This document shows, piece after piece, positions 49,739-58,378 of a stretch of DNA of 64,000 nucleotides (its first letter is position 1; each line of letters starts with the position of its first letter). The translations under genes were made by a program, and so were the position numbers. Origin of the DNA: Orobanche coerulescens (Eukaryota > Streptophyta > Magnoliopsida > Lamiales > Orobanchaceae); the NCBI GenBank assembly GCA_033398695.1, contig CM065802.1, positions 142,462,096 to 142,526,095 of the forward strand, given 5' to 3'. Below the pieces are notes generated by a model. That model was not told the DNA's origin, did no database searches, and saw nothing but the letters and a program-made list of their open reading frames with translations.

Positions 49739-50129
49739 GTCATAATTATCCAGACGAGCGAGCACCGGGACAGTACGAGGATGTTGGCCAAGGCCGTTGA
49801 CATGTGCATTTGGGTCGTCTTATTTCCTTTGTCTAATACGATATGGTTGTTTCCTATATTTCTAAACTTATAGATTGTACTCGCGAGTACGTAGGTTTTT
49901 CCTTCTGGTTGTGTTTGGACTTCGTTGGAGTTACCATATTTGTCGGTTGATGTTATTATGCCGGTTGTACCGGACGTGTTGTTTTATGTTCTTGTTGTTA
50001 ATATTATTGTCTCCTTGCTAACCGAGACGGTTAGTCGAGAGGTGTTCTCTTGTGTTAGCCTGGTGGATTCCATGTAGGGGTCCATGGCGCTGTAATACAA
50101 CTCGAATATCTTGGGGGTGTTACAGAAAA

Positions 50130-50141
50130 TGGTATCAGAGC
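50130..50141 (+). other. Primer binding site of element G (initiator Met tRNA)
   Basis: TGGTATCAGAGC, 5 bp after the 5' LTR. Confidence 0.9.
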
Positions 50142-50359
50142 TCTAGGTTTATGGATACCTAGGCTTGTTGGTCATTGGGTCTAGTCGTGTTTTGTTTTGC
50201 ACATTGTCACGCCTCCGCCAGCATCCCGGTACTTCCAGTGCTCGTAAGTTTTCCTATTCGGCTCTTTTGTTTCTTGCATTGTATTTCCACTTTTGAATCG
50301 TAGTTGTTTTTCCTCCCTTACTCATCATCGATATACTTCTGTTATCTCTCAACATCAGT

Positions 50360-51350
50360 ATGGATGCCGGAGGAAACCGTGGTCGTGGTCGTGGTCGTGG
50401 TCGTGGACGCGGCCGAGGACGTGGGGCAGCCGGTGGGGCGGCCACGTCGCATTCTTCGGGAGCCGCGCATGCGGTGACCGTCACATCATGCTTCTATCGA
50501 GGAGCGCGCCGATCTTGGTATTGCGGCTGTTATGCGGCAAAGAAATGGTTAACCAGATGGCGGCTATAGCTCAGGTGGTCCAGAACCCCGATCAGGCCCA
50601 TGCTAATCGGGGCGGAGCGGATCGCTAGCTTCAGGATGTCATCAAGATGCATCCTCCTCAGTTCTCGGGAGCTTCGGACCCGATCGGCTGGGAAGGGTGG
50701 ATCAAGGAGATATCCAAAGTCTTCACTGCTACCAATTGTCCCGAGGACCGTAAGGTCCCTATTGCTCAATACTTTCTCACGGGAGATGCTACAGATTGGT
50801 GGGAGGCCGTTAGTCCCAAAGATCATGTTGCTTCGTGGGCCGAGTTTCAGGAGTTGATGGAAACCGAGTATTGTCCGTGGCCGGTCGCAGTGCTCGAGTG
50901 CATGCTTTACGATGCCCAACCTCGGGATATTCCCGTATCCCAAGCCATTCTTGATTTCAATAAAGAGTTGGGTTATGTGAAGACCCAAGTTGTCGCTGAG
51001 AGCAACAAAATGTTCCATTTTTCCAGGAGAATGAAACGCCCATTCGGGACTATATGTCTGGACTTGTATGTACTACGAAGGATTATCGAGTCGAGCTCTT
51101 GCCTACGACATGTCGGTGACGGCCAGTGCGGCGGTTCGGGAGAGTAAGAAGCGAAATCCGCGGAAATTTTTCGGGTCACAGAGGTGGAGGCCAGCAGAAG
51201 TCTCGATCTGTGAATATTCCCGGAGGTAATTCGGCTCGTTTCTCTGGGGGAAATCGGGTGCTGCCGGTGCCTCCGTTCGGGATGCCAAATGCTTTAAGCT
51301 GCGGCGAGCCGGCCATCGGAACCGGGAGTGTCCTCGTCCGCCTCTAACTT
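50360..51350 (+). pseudogene. Gag of element G, frameshifted
   Basis: Capsid-nucleocapsid polyprotein that packages element RNA. The start ATG at 50360 opens an Arg-Gly run (GRGRGRG); an acceptor-like ATCAG lies just before it. Around 50520-50545 the frame shifts; the capsid domain (Retrotrans_gag) runs in the new frame from about 50545 with a TAG at 50626-50628, and includes KMHPPQFSGASD, WEGWIKEISKVF and CPEDRKVPIAQYFLTGDATD. The frame ends at 51147 and shifts again. The nucleocapsid end has AGHRNRECP and CHTCGRSGHKAFF; the first knuckle loses Cys residues by a compensated shift and the second lacks its last Cys. Confidence 0.85.
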
Positions 51351-51466
51351 GTCACACTTGTGGTCGGTCGGGCCACAAGGCCTTCTTTGTGAGCGGGTAA
51401 GAAAGCTTCCTGGTGCTCGGGCTTCTTTTCCAGCACCTTTGGAGCCAAGTGTGAATCGGGGTTCTT

Positions 51467-52252
51467 TTGCTCCGCCGCCACCTCCGAGTGCCGGTCGAGG
51501 TAGGGGTCGGGGTCAGCCCGCTAGAGGAGGAGCTTCGGTGTCGGCTCTGCCACCCGCGTATCTACGAGATGAGGAGGGCCGATGACCCAACAAGCATCGT
51601 GGCGGCAGTACCGTTCATATTCATTCTCATCTGTCGGTGTGCTTTTCGATTACGTGCTACGCATTCATTCATTTCTCTAGAGTGTGTACGCCGTTTGAGT
51701 CTCGACTGTTTGTCACCTTGCGAGCCTTTCATCGTTAAACTTCCTAGCGGTGATAGAATTGTCGGTGATCGAGAGGTCCGAGACTGCTCTGTGATTATTT
51801 GTGAGAGAGCTTGGCTCTCTAATCTTATTGTCGTTAATGTTGAGGGTGAGGATCTAATTCTCGGGGATGATTGGCTCGAGCGGCATGGCGCAATCATGAA
51901 CTACCGCACGAGAATCATCACTATGTTAGCCGAGGACGGCACCGAGCACTCGTTCGCGGGGCGAAAGAGGGGAAACCAGAAGTTTGTTATTAATGCCTTG
52001 AAGGCGATGAGTCTCCTGCGAAAGGGGTGTACTGGTTATTGGTGCTATGCCTTAAAGACGGAAAATGGTGGAGTCGAGCTTCCGTCGATTCCAGTCGTTA
52101 ATGAGTATCCTGATGTTTTTCCTGATGAGTTACCGGGATTGCCACCGGATCGTGAGGTCGAGTTTGCTATAGAGTTAGAGCCGGGCGCGGCTCCTGTTTC
52201 GAAGGCGCCGTATCGCATGGCACCTTCAGAGATGTCAGAGTTGAAGAAGTAG
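51467..52252 (+). pseudogene. Protease region and RT linker of element G
   Basis: Retropepsin that would cleave Gag-Pol. The active site should read FDSGATHSFI; here FDY is in one frame and ATHSFISLECVRRLSLDCL in the next, a one-base deletion that removes the Gly and joins the frames wrongly. Downstream are KLPSGDRIVGDREV, LSNLIVVNVEGEDLILGDDW and the linker YPDVFPDELPGLPPDREVEF, ELEPGAAPVSKAPYRMAPSE. A TAG at 52250-52252 separates it from RT. Confidence 0.88.
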
Positions 52253-52888
52253 TTGAGTGAGCTTCTTGAATCGGGGTATGTTCGACCGAGCGCCTCGCCT
52301 TGGGGCGCGCCGGTCCTGTTTGTGCGGAAGAAGGATGGTTCACTACGTTTGTGTATCGACTATCGCGAACTAAACAAGGTAACCATCAAGAACAAGTATC
52401 CTTTGCCGAGGATTGATGATTTGTTCGATCAGTTACAGGGAGCTGCGGTATTCTCGAAGATTTATTTGAAATCGGGGTACTATCAGCTTCGGGTGAGAGA
52501 GTCCGATGTGCCGAAAACAGCTTTTCGGACGAGATACGGACATTATGAATTCGTAGTTATGCCTTTCGGGTTAACTAATGCGCCGGCGGTGTTCATGCAA
52601 TTGATGAACAAAGTCTTTATCGAGTATTTGGATAAGTGTGTCGTCGTCTTCATTGACGATATTCTTATCTATTCGAGGAATGAGGAAGAGCATGCCCATC
52701 ATTTGCGGATAGTGTTAGACATTTTGAGGACCGAGCAACTCTATGCGAAGTTCTCGAAATGTGAGTTCTGGCTGAAGGAAGTGATGTTTTTGGGTCACGT
52801 GATTTCAGCCGAAGGGGTTCGTGTGGACCCGCAGAAAATTGAGGCAAGATTGATTGGGCATCGCCACAAATGTGAAGGAGGTCCGTAG
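52253..52888 (+). CDS. Reverse transcriptase domain of element G
   Basis: RNA-dependent DNA polymerase of the gypsy type, essentially complete as a domain. Seen in order: [60 protein letters not shown], the catalytic FIDDILIYS about 140 residues in, and [19 protein letters not shown]. The preceding codon is a TAG where KKQL is expected, so it is cut off from protease. Its end drifts out of frame near 52850, before the FLGL motif. Confidence 0.9.
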   Translation: MSELLESGYVRPSASPWGAPVLFVRKKDGSLRLCIDYRELNKVTIKNKYPLPRIDDLFDQLQGAAVFSKIYLKSGYYQLRVRESDVPKTAFRTRYGHYEFVVMPFGLTNAPAVFMQLMNKVFIEYLDKCVVVFIDDILIYSRNEEEHAHHLRIVLDILRTEQLYAKFSKCEFWLKEVMFLGHVISAEGVRVDPQKIEARLIGHRHKCEGGP

Positions 52889-53432
52889 TTTCTTGGGTTT
52901 GGTGGCTACTACCGTAGGTTCGTCGAGGGTTTCTCAAAACTAGCTCGGCCACTTACTCGGTTGCTCCATAAATCCGAGAAGTTCGTCTGGACCGATGAGA
53001 GGCGTCGAGTTTCGAGGAGCCAAGAAGCGTTTGACTTGACTCGGTTTTGGCGTTGCCATGTGGCAACGAGGATTCGCCGTGTATAGCGATGCTTCGGTCG
53101 TGGTCTTGGATGCGTATTGATGCAAAGACGGCAATACCATTGCCTATGCGTCGAGACAGCTTGAGGCCGTATGAGCTTAACTACCCTACTCACGATTTGG
53201 AGTTAGCGGCGGTTGTCTTTGCACTCAAGATTTGGCGTCACTATCTTTTCGGCTCTACATGTCGATTTTTACCCATCATAAAAGTCTCAAATACATATTT
53301 ACTCGGCGGGAGTTGAATATGAGGAAGAGGAGGTGGTTAGAGCTGATAAAAGATTATGACCTTGAAATTCTTTATCATCAGGGCAAGGCGAACGTCGTGG
53401 CCGACGACTTGAGTCGGAAACCGATTGCGTAG
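52870..53432 (+). pseudogene. RNase H region of element G, frameshifted
   Basis: Degrades RNA in RNA/DNA hybrids. FLGLV and [15 protein letters not shown] text (in two frames, 52885-52940) mark the start. Later, [20 protein letters not shown] and [16 protein letters not shown] (ORF 53047-53316), then [20 protein letters not shown] and GKANVVADDLSRKP (53232-53432) in another frame. At least three shifts. Confidence 0.85.
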
Positions 53433-53549
53433 CGAACGCTTGAGGTCCTTACGCCTCGCCCGAGCTTCGCGGGCTTTGATCGGGTTAGATGTTGAGGTTT
53501 TGTTGCTCGGAGCCGTCGGCAACTTTGTGCTTTAGAGATTTCGTCGTCT

Positions 53550-54629
53550 TTGATCGATGAAATTAAGCTGAAACAATCAGAGGAACCGATGATTACTCAA
53601 ATCCGAGAGAACGTTCTTAAGGGAAAGTCTCCTGGATTTGTGATTCACGAGGATGGTGTTTTGAGATTCCAGAGTCGGCTTTGTGTGCCGAACAATCCAG
53701 AGTTGCGACAGAGCATTTTGCATGAGGCCCATTCCACACCCTATTCCGTTCATCCTGGTTCGAGTAAGATGTACAAGGACCTGAGGAGGAACTTCTGGTG
53801 GAATGATATGAAGGAGGAGGTCGCACAGTTTGTAGCGAGATGTTTGACTTACCAGCAGGTCAAAATCGAGCATCAGCGACCGGCCGGGTTATTGCAGTCA
53901 CTTCCCGTTCCGGAATGGAAATGGGAAGACTTATCGATGGATTTCGTTACGAGTTTGCCGAGATCGAGGTCGGGCATGAACATGGTATGGGTGATTGTTG
54001 ACCGTCTGACCAAGTCGGCACATTTTCTGGGCATCAAGGACACTTGGGGCCCGGAGAAGTTAGCTCGTGTGTTTATCGCGCAGATTGTGAGACTTCACGG
54101 TACTCCGAAGTCTATTGTTTCAGATCGTGATGGCCGTTTCGTATCGCATTTTTGGCAGGCGGTGCATAAGGCGTTAGGTACCCGTTTACATTTGAGTACC
54201 TCTTTTCATCCCCAGTCAGATGGACAGTCGGAACGCACCATCCAGACATTCGAGGACATGTTGCGTGCTTGTGCTCTCGATTGGGGCAACGACTGGGAGG
54301 AGCATTTGCCATTGATCGAATTCACGTACAACAATAGTTGGCATGCGTCGATTCGGATGGCACCATACGAGGCACTTTGTGGGCGGCGATGTCGGTCACC
54401 GATTTGTTGGAATGAGGCGTCCGATTTGGTCGGGACAGAGCCGGATGTCGTTTTAGAGACGAGGCGGAAGATAGAATTAATTCGAGAACGGATGTTGACT
54501 GCCCAGAGTCGACAGAAGTCATATGCCGATGTACGTCGTCGACCTTTAGAATTCGAGGTGGGAGACCACGTTTTGCTGAAGGTGTCGCCGACGAGAGGAG
54601 TTTTCCGTTTCGGGAAGAAGGGAATTTGA
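53550..54629 (+). pseudogene. Integrase of element G
   Basis: Joins element DNA to the target. Zinc-binding N-terminus: HEAHSTPYSVHPGSSKMY then CLTYQQVK, where CLTCQQVK is usual, so the last Cys is Tyr. Core DDE residues are visible: D in DLSMDFVTSLP, D in IVSDRDGRF, E in DGQSERTIQ, near residues 132, 196 and 232. Then HLPLIEFTYNNSWHASI and APYEALCGRRCRSPICW follow as in chromoviruses. The frame ends with an early stop where GKKGKLSP is expected; the C-terminal continuation is in the next frame with one further TAG near 54651. Confidence 0.92.
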
Positions 54630-54688
54630 GTCCGATATTTAATGGACCCTTCTAGATTCTCGAGCGAGTCGGTGGGTTAGCATACCGT

Positions 54689-54979
54689 TTGGCGTTACCC
54701 CCGGCCCTGAGTCATGTTCATAACGTTTTTCATGTTTCCCAGCTGAGGAAATATGTCCCGGATCCTAGTCACATCATCGACTATGGGGAGATTGACGTTG
54801 CCGAGGATATTACTTTTGAGGAGCGTCCTTTGAAGATTTTGGAACATCGTGAGAAACGATTGAGGCATAAGACCATACCTTTGGTCAAGGTGCAGTGGTC
54901 GAGACACGGTGTCGAGGAGGCGATTTGGGAAACCGAGGATAGCATGCGTGCTAGGTACCCCGAGTTGTTTGTTTCTTAA
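54689..54979 (+). pseudogene. Integrase C-terminus with chromodomain-like tail (G)
   Basis: ALPPALSHVHNVFHVSQLRK, a standard chromoviral linker, then ITFEERPLKILEHREKRLRH, KTIPLVKVQWSRHGVEEAIW and ETEDSMRARYPELF. The PLVKVxWxxHxxEEAxWE pattern is the chromodomain-like motif thought to steer insertion to particular chromatin. The stop (54977-54979) is the normal end; the start shown is only the first Met after the frameshift. Confidence 0.85.
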
Positions 54980-55000
54980 GTTTCGGGACGAAACTTATTT

Positions 55001-55014
55001 TTAGAGGGGTAGAA
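55001..55014 (+). other. Polypurine tract of element G
   Basis: TTAGAGGGGTAGAA immediately before the 3' LTR, preceded by the TTTCGGGACGAAA dyad (54981-54993). Confidence 0.85.
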
Positions 55015-57212
55015 TGTAATACCCGCATTTTTTTTTCTTTCCCTTGTAATTGTATTTCCAGTGTAATTCTCGATTTTAGTGACCCTCGTGTATCCGTCAG
55101 TGTAACTTTTCCGTTATCTTTTAATCTGACTCTCGTAATTGTTGTGCGGAACCGCCGTTTCGGGGTTGCCGTGGATTCATTCTATGCTATGATGCGTTTT
55201 GAGGTGTTCCGTTTGACGTTTCGTTCATATTCCGGTATTTTGGGTCGTTTATATTCTGTATCTAGCGCACGCTAAATTTCCTGTATAGCGCACGCTAGAA
55301 ATCCATTAGTAGCGCACGCTACGTTTGATTCGTAGCGCACGCTAACGATTTAGCCCTGGGAGTGGCAGTTCAACTCCCAGCCCTCTGGACTATCGGATTA
55401 GCGCACGCTATCTTGTCTAGCGCACGCTAATGTCGGGAGACTAGCGCACGTTAAGTTGTTCAGTAGCGCACGCTAGTCGGACTTTCCAGTACTGGGCAGT
55501 TTACTACTGAACTCAATCAGAGGCTAGTTAGCGCACGCTACGCCTGTATGGTAGCGCACGCTAACGGGTCAGGTGAGTTTGGGCATTTGGCTACTGGACT
55601 CGGCTGATGTCCAGGTAGCGCACGCTATTGGTCCATAGCGCGCGCTACCGAGAGGTTATTAGCGCACGCTACGTTTCGAGTAGCGCACGCTAACGGCCAA
55701 AAGTTTGGCTACTGGACTGGACGCTAATTAGTTTGGCCTGTAATTTCTCCTCGTTAGCGCACGCTAACCTTAAAGGATTAGCGCACGCTAACACTCCCTG
55801 GCTATATAAACCAGGGAGTTGACCGAGATAGTCACAAATCCTCATTTCTCTCCTTCTTCCGCGGCCGAGCGACTCCAGAGGCGATTTGAGGCGATTTTCT
55901 TCTTCCAATCACTTCAGAGATTCTTTTGCTTGAATTCTTGGTGTAGATTAACATCATCCACTTGTGTTTCTCATCCTAAATCCAAGGTAAATCTCTTAGA
56001 ACCCTACTTTTCGATAAATTGGGGGTTTTGGGATTTTCTTCCGATCCGTTCCGTTTTGTTGATGAATTCATGCGGAATATGATTAATCTTGTTGGTATTC
56101 TTAGTTTCCCTACGGATTCATGGTATATTTCGTGATTTTTACGGAATCGAGAGGGTTTGGTTGTGGTCCGCCCTCGTTGTTGTTTATATACGAATATACA
56201 TGAATCGTAGGCGGGTTTTCGGGTGTATTCCAATTCCGTATTCGTTTAGAAATGGTTGTGATTGTATTCTTCGAATCGTTAGGTTCGGTTTCATTGGTTC
56301 CTAGCGTTCGTCGGTGACTTTCCTTTCGTTCTTCGCGTCGTCATTAATTCAAGGCAAGTATTCTTTTGGAAACCTTTATGCTTAACATGAAATGGTAATG
56401 TATATTGTGTGTGCTTTGCTCACCCTGGGAGGGTCCGACGGGGCCTCGGGGGAATCTATGACTTCACTCTGGATTCATGAGTTTGTTTCGCTAGCCAGCT
56501 CGGGAGGGTCCTTAGAGGCCTCGGGTGGGATTCGTGGCTTCGTCCCGGTCCTAGGCGATGCCTGTGCGTGATTTGTTTTATGAAATGGCCAGCTCGGGAG
56601 GGTCCTTAGAGGCCTCGGGTGGGATTCGTGGCTTCGTCCCGGTCCTAGGCAAATTGTTTGACTGTTTGTTTCCGGAAAAGACATGTCTGGTTTTGACTTT
56701 TGAAATGATATTGGTGCATGTACTATGAAATGTGTAAGCGATTGGTTTGCCTTGACTACTTGTACTAGCGTAATTGCTAACCCCTTTGGGGACCCGTTTT
56801 GGGGAAATTCTTGTTATGGATTTCAGGTCATAATTATCCGGACGAGCGAGCACCGGGACAGTACGAGGATGTTGGCCAAGGCCGTTGACATGTGCATTTG
56901 GGTCGTCTTATTTCCTTTGTCTAATACGATATGGTTGTTTCCTATATTTCTAAACTTATAGATTGTACTCGCGAGTACGTAGGTTTTTCCTTCTGGTTGT
57001 GTTTGGACTTCGTTGGAGTTACCATATTTGTCGGTTGATGTTATTATGCCGGTTGTACCGGACGTGTTGTTTTATGTTCTTGTTGTTAATATTATTGTCT
57101 CCTTGCTAACCGAGACGGTTAGTCGAGAGGTGTTCTCTTGTGTTAGCCTGTTGGATTCCATGTAGGGGTCCACGGCGCTGTAATACAACTCGAATATCTT
57201 GGGGGTGTTACA
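55015..57212 (+). repeat. Element G 3' LTR
   Basis: 2198 bp, about 99% like the 5' LTR by eye. Differences include one extra T in the first T-run and TAGCGCACGCTA at 55462 where the 5' copy has TAGCGCGCGCTA. Confidence 0.95.
55259..55792 (+). repeat. Palindrome cluster, TAGCGCACGCTA type (G 3' LTR)
   Basis: Sixteen copies in the same order as in the 5' LTR. Confidence 0.92.
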
Positions 57213-57814
57213 TTGCCGGCCCCCGAACCGAACGCTCCCGTCTGATAAATACGAGCTCCAACTCTATTTGCTTCCATTGTCTTAAACGACGTTGACAAAG
57301 CAGTCTGATTCTGAAACGCTGGTTGCTTCGGGGCCTGAGATGCCACCGGAGCCGACTTGGAGTTCTTTCGGCAAAAACGGGCCTTATGCCCAAAATTCCC
57401 ACAATTATGACATGTGATAGACGGCGTCGTACACCTAGTACTGAAATAGCCCGGCGCCCCACAGTTGAAACAGATGATGACCGAACTGGCTGCTCGGGAC
57501 TGAGATCCCGCAGGATTAGGTGCCGTAGGAGGACGCTCAGAAACGGTAGGACCCGCACGAGGTTTCTTGGAGGTTGACCAACCGCCTTCGAACCGATTAC
57601 GCTTCGTTGATTTCTTGCTGACAGATGAAGGTTGTTGTTCAGCACTTTCCTTAGCAGCCGTCTCATACGGGAGAGTTCGCTCGATTAAACCGGCCAGAGT
57701 GGCGCAATGATGATTGAGCAACTGAACATGGGTCATCATGGCCTGCATAAAAGTGAGTGGATCAACCCGAACATCTCTTGATCGAGCCGAGTCCTGGGTA
57801 CGATTTCCTGACAA
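57213..57814 (-). pseudogene. Gag of element F without capsid domain
   Basis: On minus, a 200-codon open frame from ATG 57814 up to the G insertion point. The N-terminus reads MSGNRTQDSARSRDVRVDPL and goes within about 40 residues to LIERTLPYE, text that normally follows the capsid domain, so the capsid is deleted. Then a Ser/Lys-rich stretch and two zinc knuckles, CFNCGAPGYFSTRC (Tyr at the His position) and CHNCGNFGHKARFC (canonical). It has no internal stop. G interrupts it after GSGAGN. Confidence 0.88.
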
Positions 57815-58378
57815 CAGTGATTATTCCTGGGTTTCGCCCGCACTGCGCCTCTCCCCGTGCATCCTCGACAGCCTCTCCCCATACTTGAAGTAGGAAGGTC
57901 GCATAATGATTATATTTCCGCATGATTATCACGTTATGATGATGTCATGAGATGATGAAAATGAGTATACATGCTCTAACTTAGTGATTATATGAATGAT
58001 TTACTGAAGTGACATGATTATCTGATGAAATTCTTGAAATGATTATCTTGAGTAACTTAACAAGATTAATAATATGATCATCCAGATCGACAACTGAGTA
58101 ATGAAATGAATTAAGTGATTAATGAGTTAATATGATCGTCCCGATCACAATGAATGATGATGTTTGAGGATTGTTAATTGATGAATGATGAATGAATGAC
58201 TATTGCGAGAAATTATACCATGGCGTTAGAAATCTTACGCTTCTTCCGGCCTCGATTGGCTCGGCATTTGCACAGGTCACACGTGACGCGAAAGTCCAAT
58301 GATACTAGTCGATGACGATGATTTCAAATGAGACATGACTCGGAAGGTAGTATTCAAAACCACGCTCCGATACCAACT
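57815..58378 (-). other. Element F leader between primer site and Gag
   Basis: No gene. It includes the primer site and, at 57940-58200, ATGATGAATGA-type simple sequence. Confidence 0.5.
58364..58375 (-). other. Primer binding site of element F
   Basis: TGGTATCGGAGC on minus, the same one-base variant as in B. Confidence 0.75.

Larger units (their letters stand above)
47931..50124 (+). repeat. Element G 5' LTR
   Basis: 2194 bp, TGTAATACCC to GGTGTTACA. It contains sixteen palindromes (48177-48706), TATA inside an inverted repeat (48708-48732), donor-like CCAAG|GTAAAT (48901), minisatellite (49330-49560), acceptor-like TTTCAG|GTC (49738/49739) and a subterminal TGTAATAC at 50091. Confidence 0.95.
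47931..57212 (+). mobile_element. Element G, Tekay/Del-like chromovirus (TSD TTGCC)
   Basis: A complete 9.28-kb Ty3/gypsy element nested in F, with exact TSD TTGCC at 47926-47930 and 57213-57217. Order LTR, primer site, Gag, protease, RT, RNase H, integrase, chromodomain-like tail, polypurine tract, LTR. The tail text and the TTTCGGGACGAAACTT dyad before the LTR are typical of the Tekay/Del clade. The LTRs differ at roughly 20 positions by eye (about 99% identical), so insertion is recent, yet coding is broken in several places. Confidence 0.95.

Noticed and set aside
50130..50141. TGGTATCAGAGC sites as tRNA genes
   Set aside because: Only the 12-18 bp complementary to the tRNA 3' end is present, next to LTR edges; no cloverleaf can be drawn.
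50376..50420. CGTGGTCGTGGT run as an independent microsatellite
   Set aside because: It encodes the Arg-Gly-rich N-terminus of G's Gag directly after the start codon.
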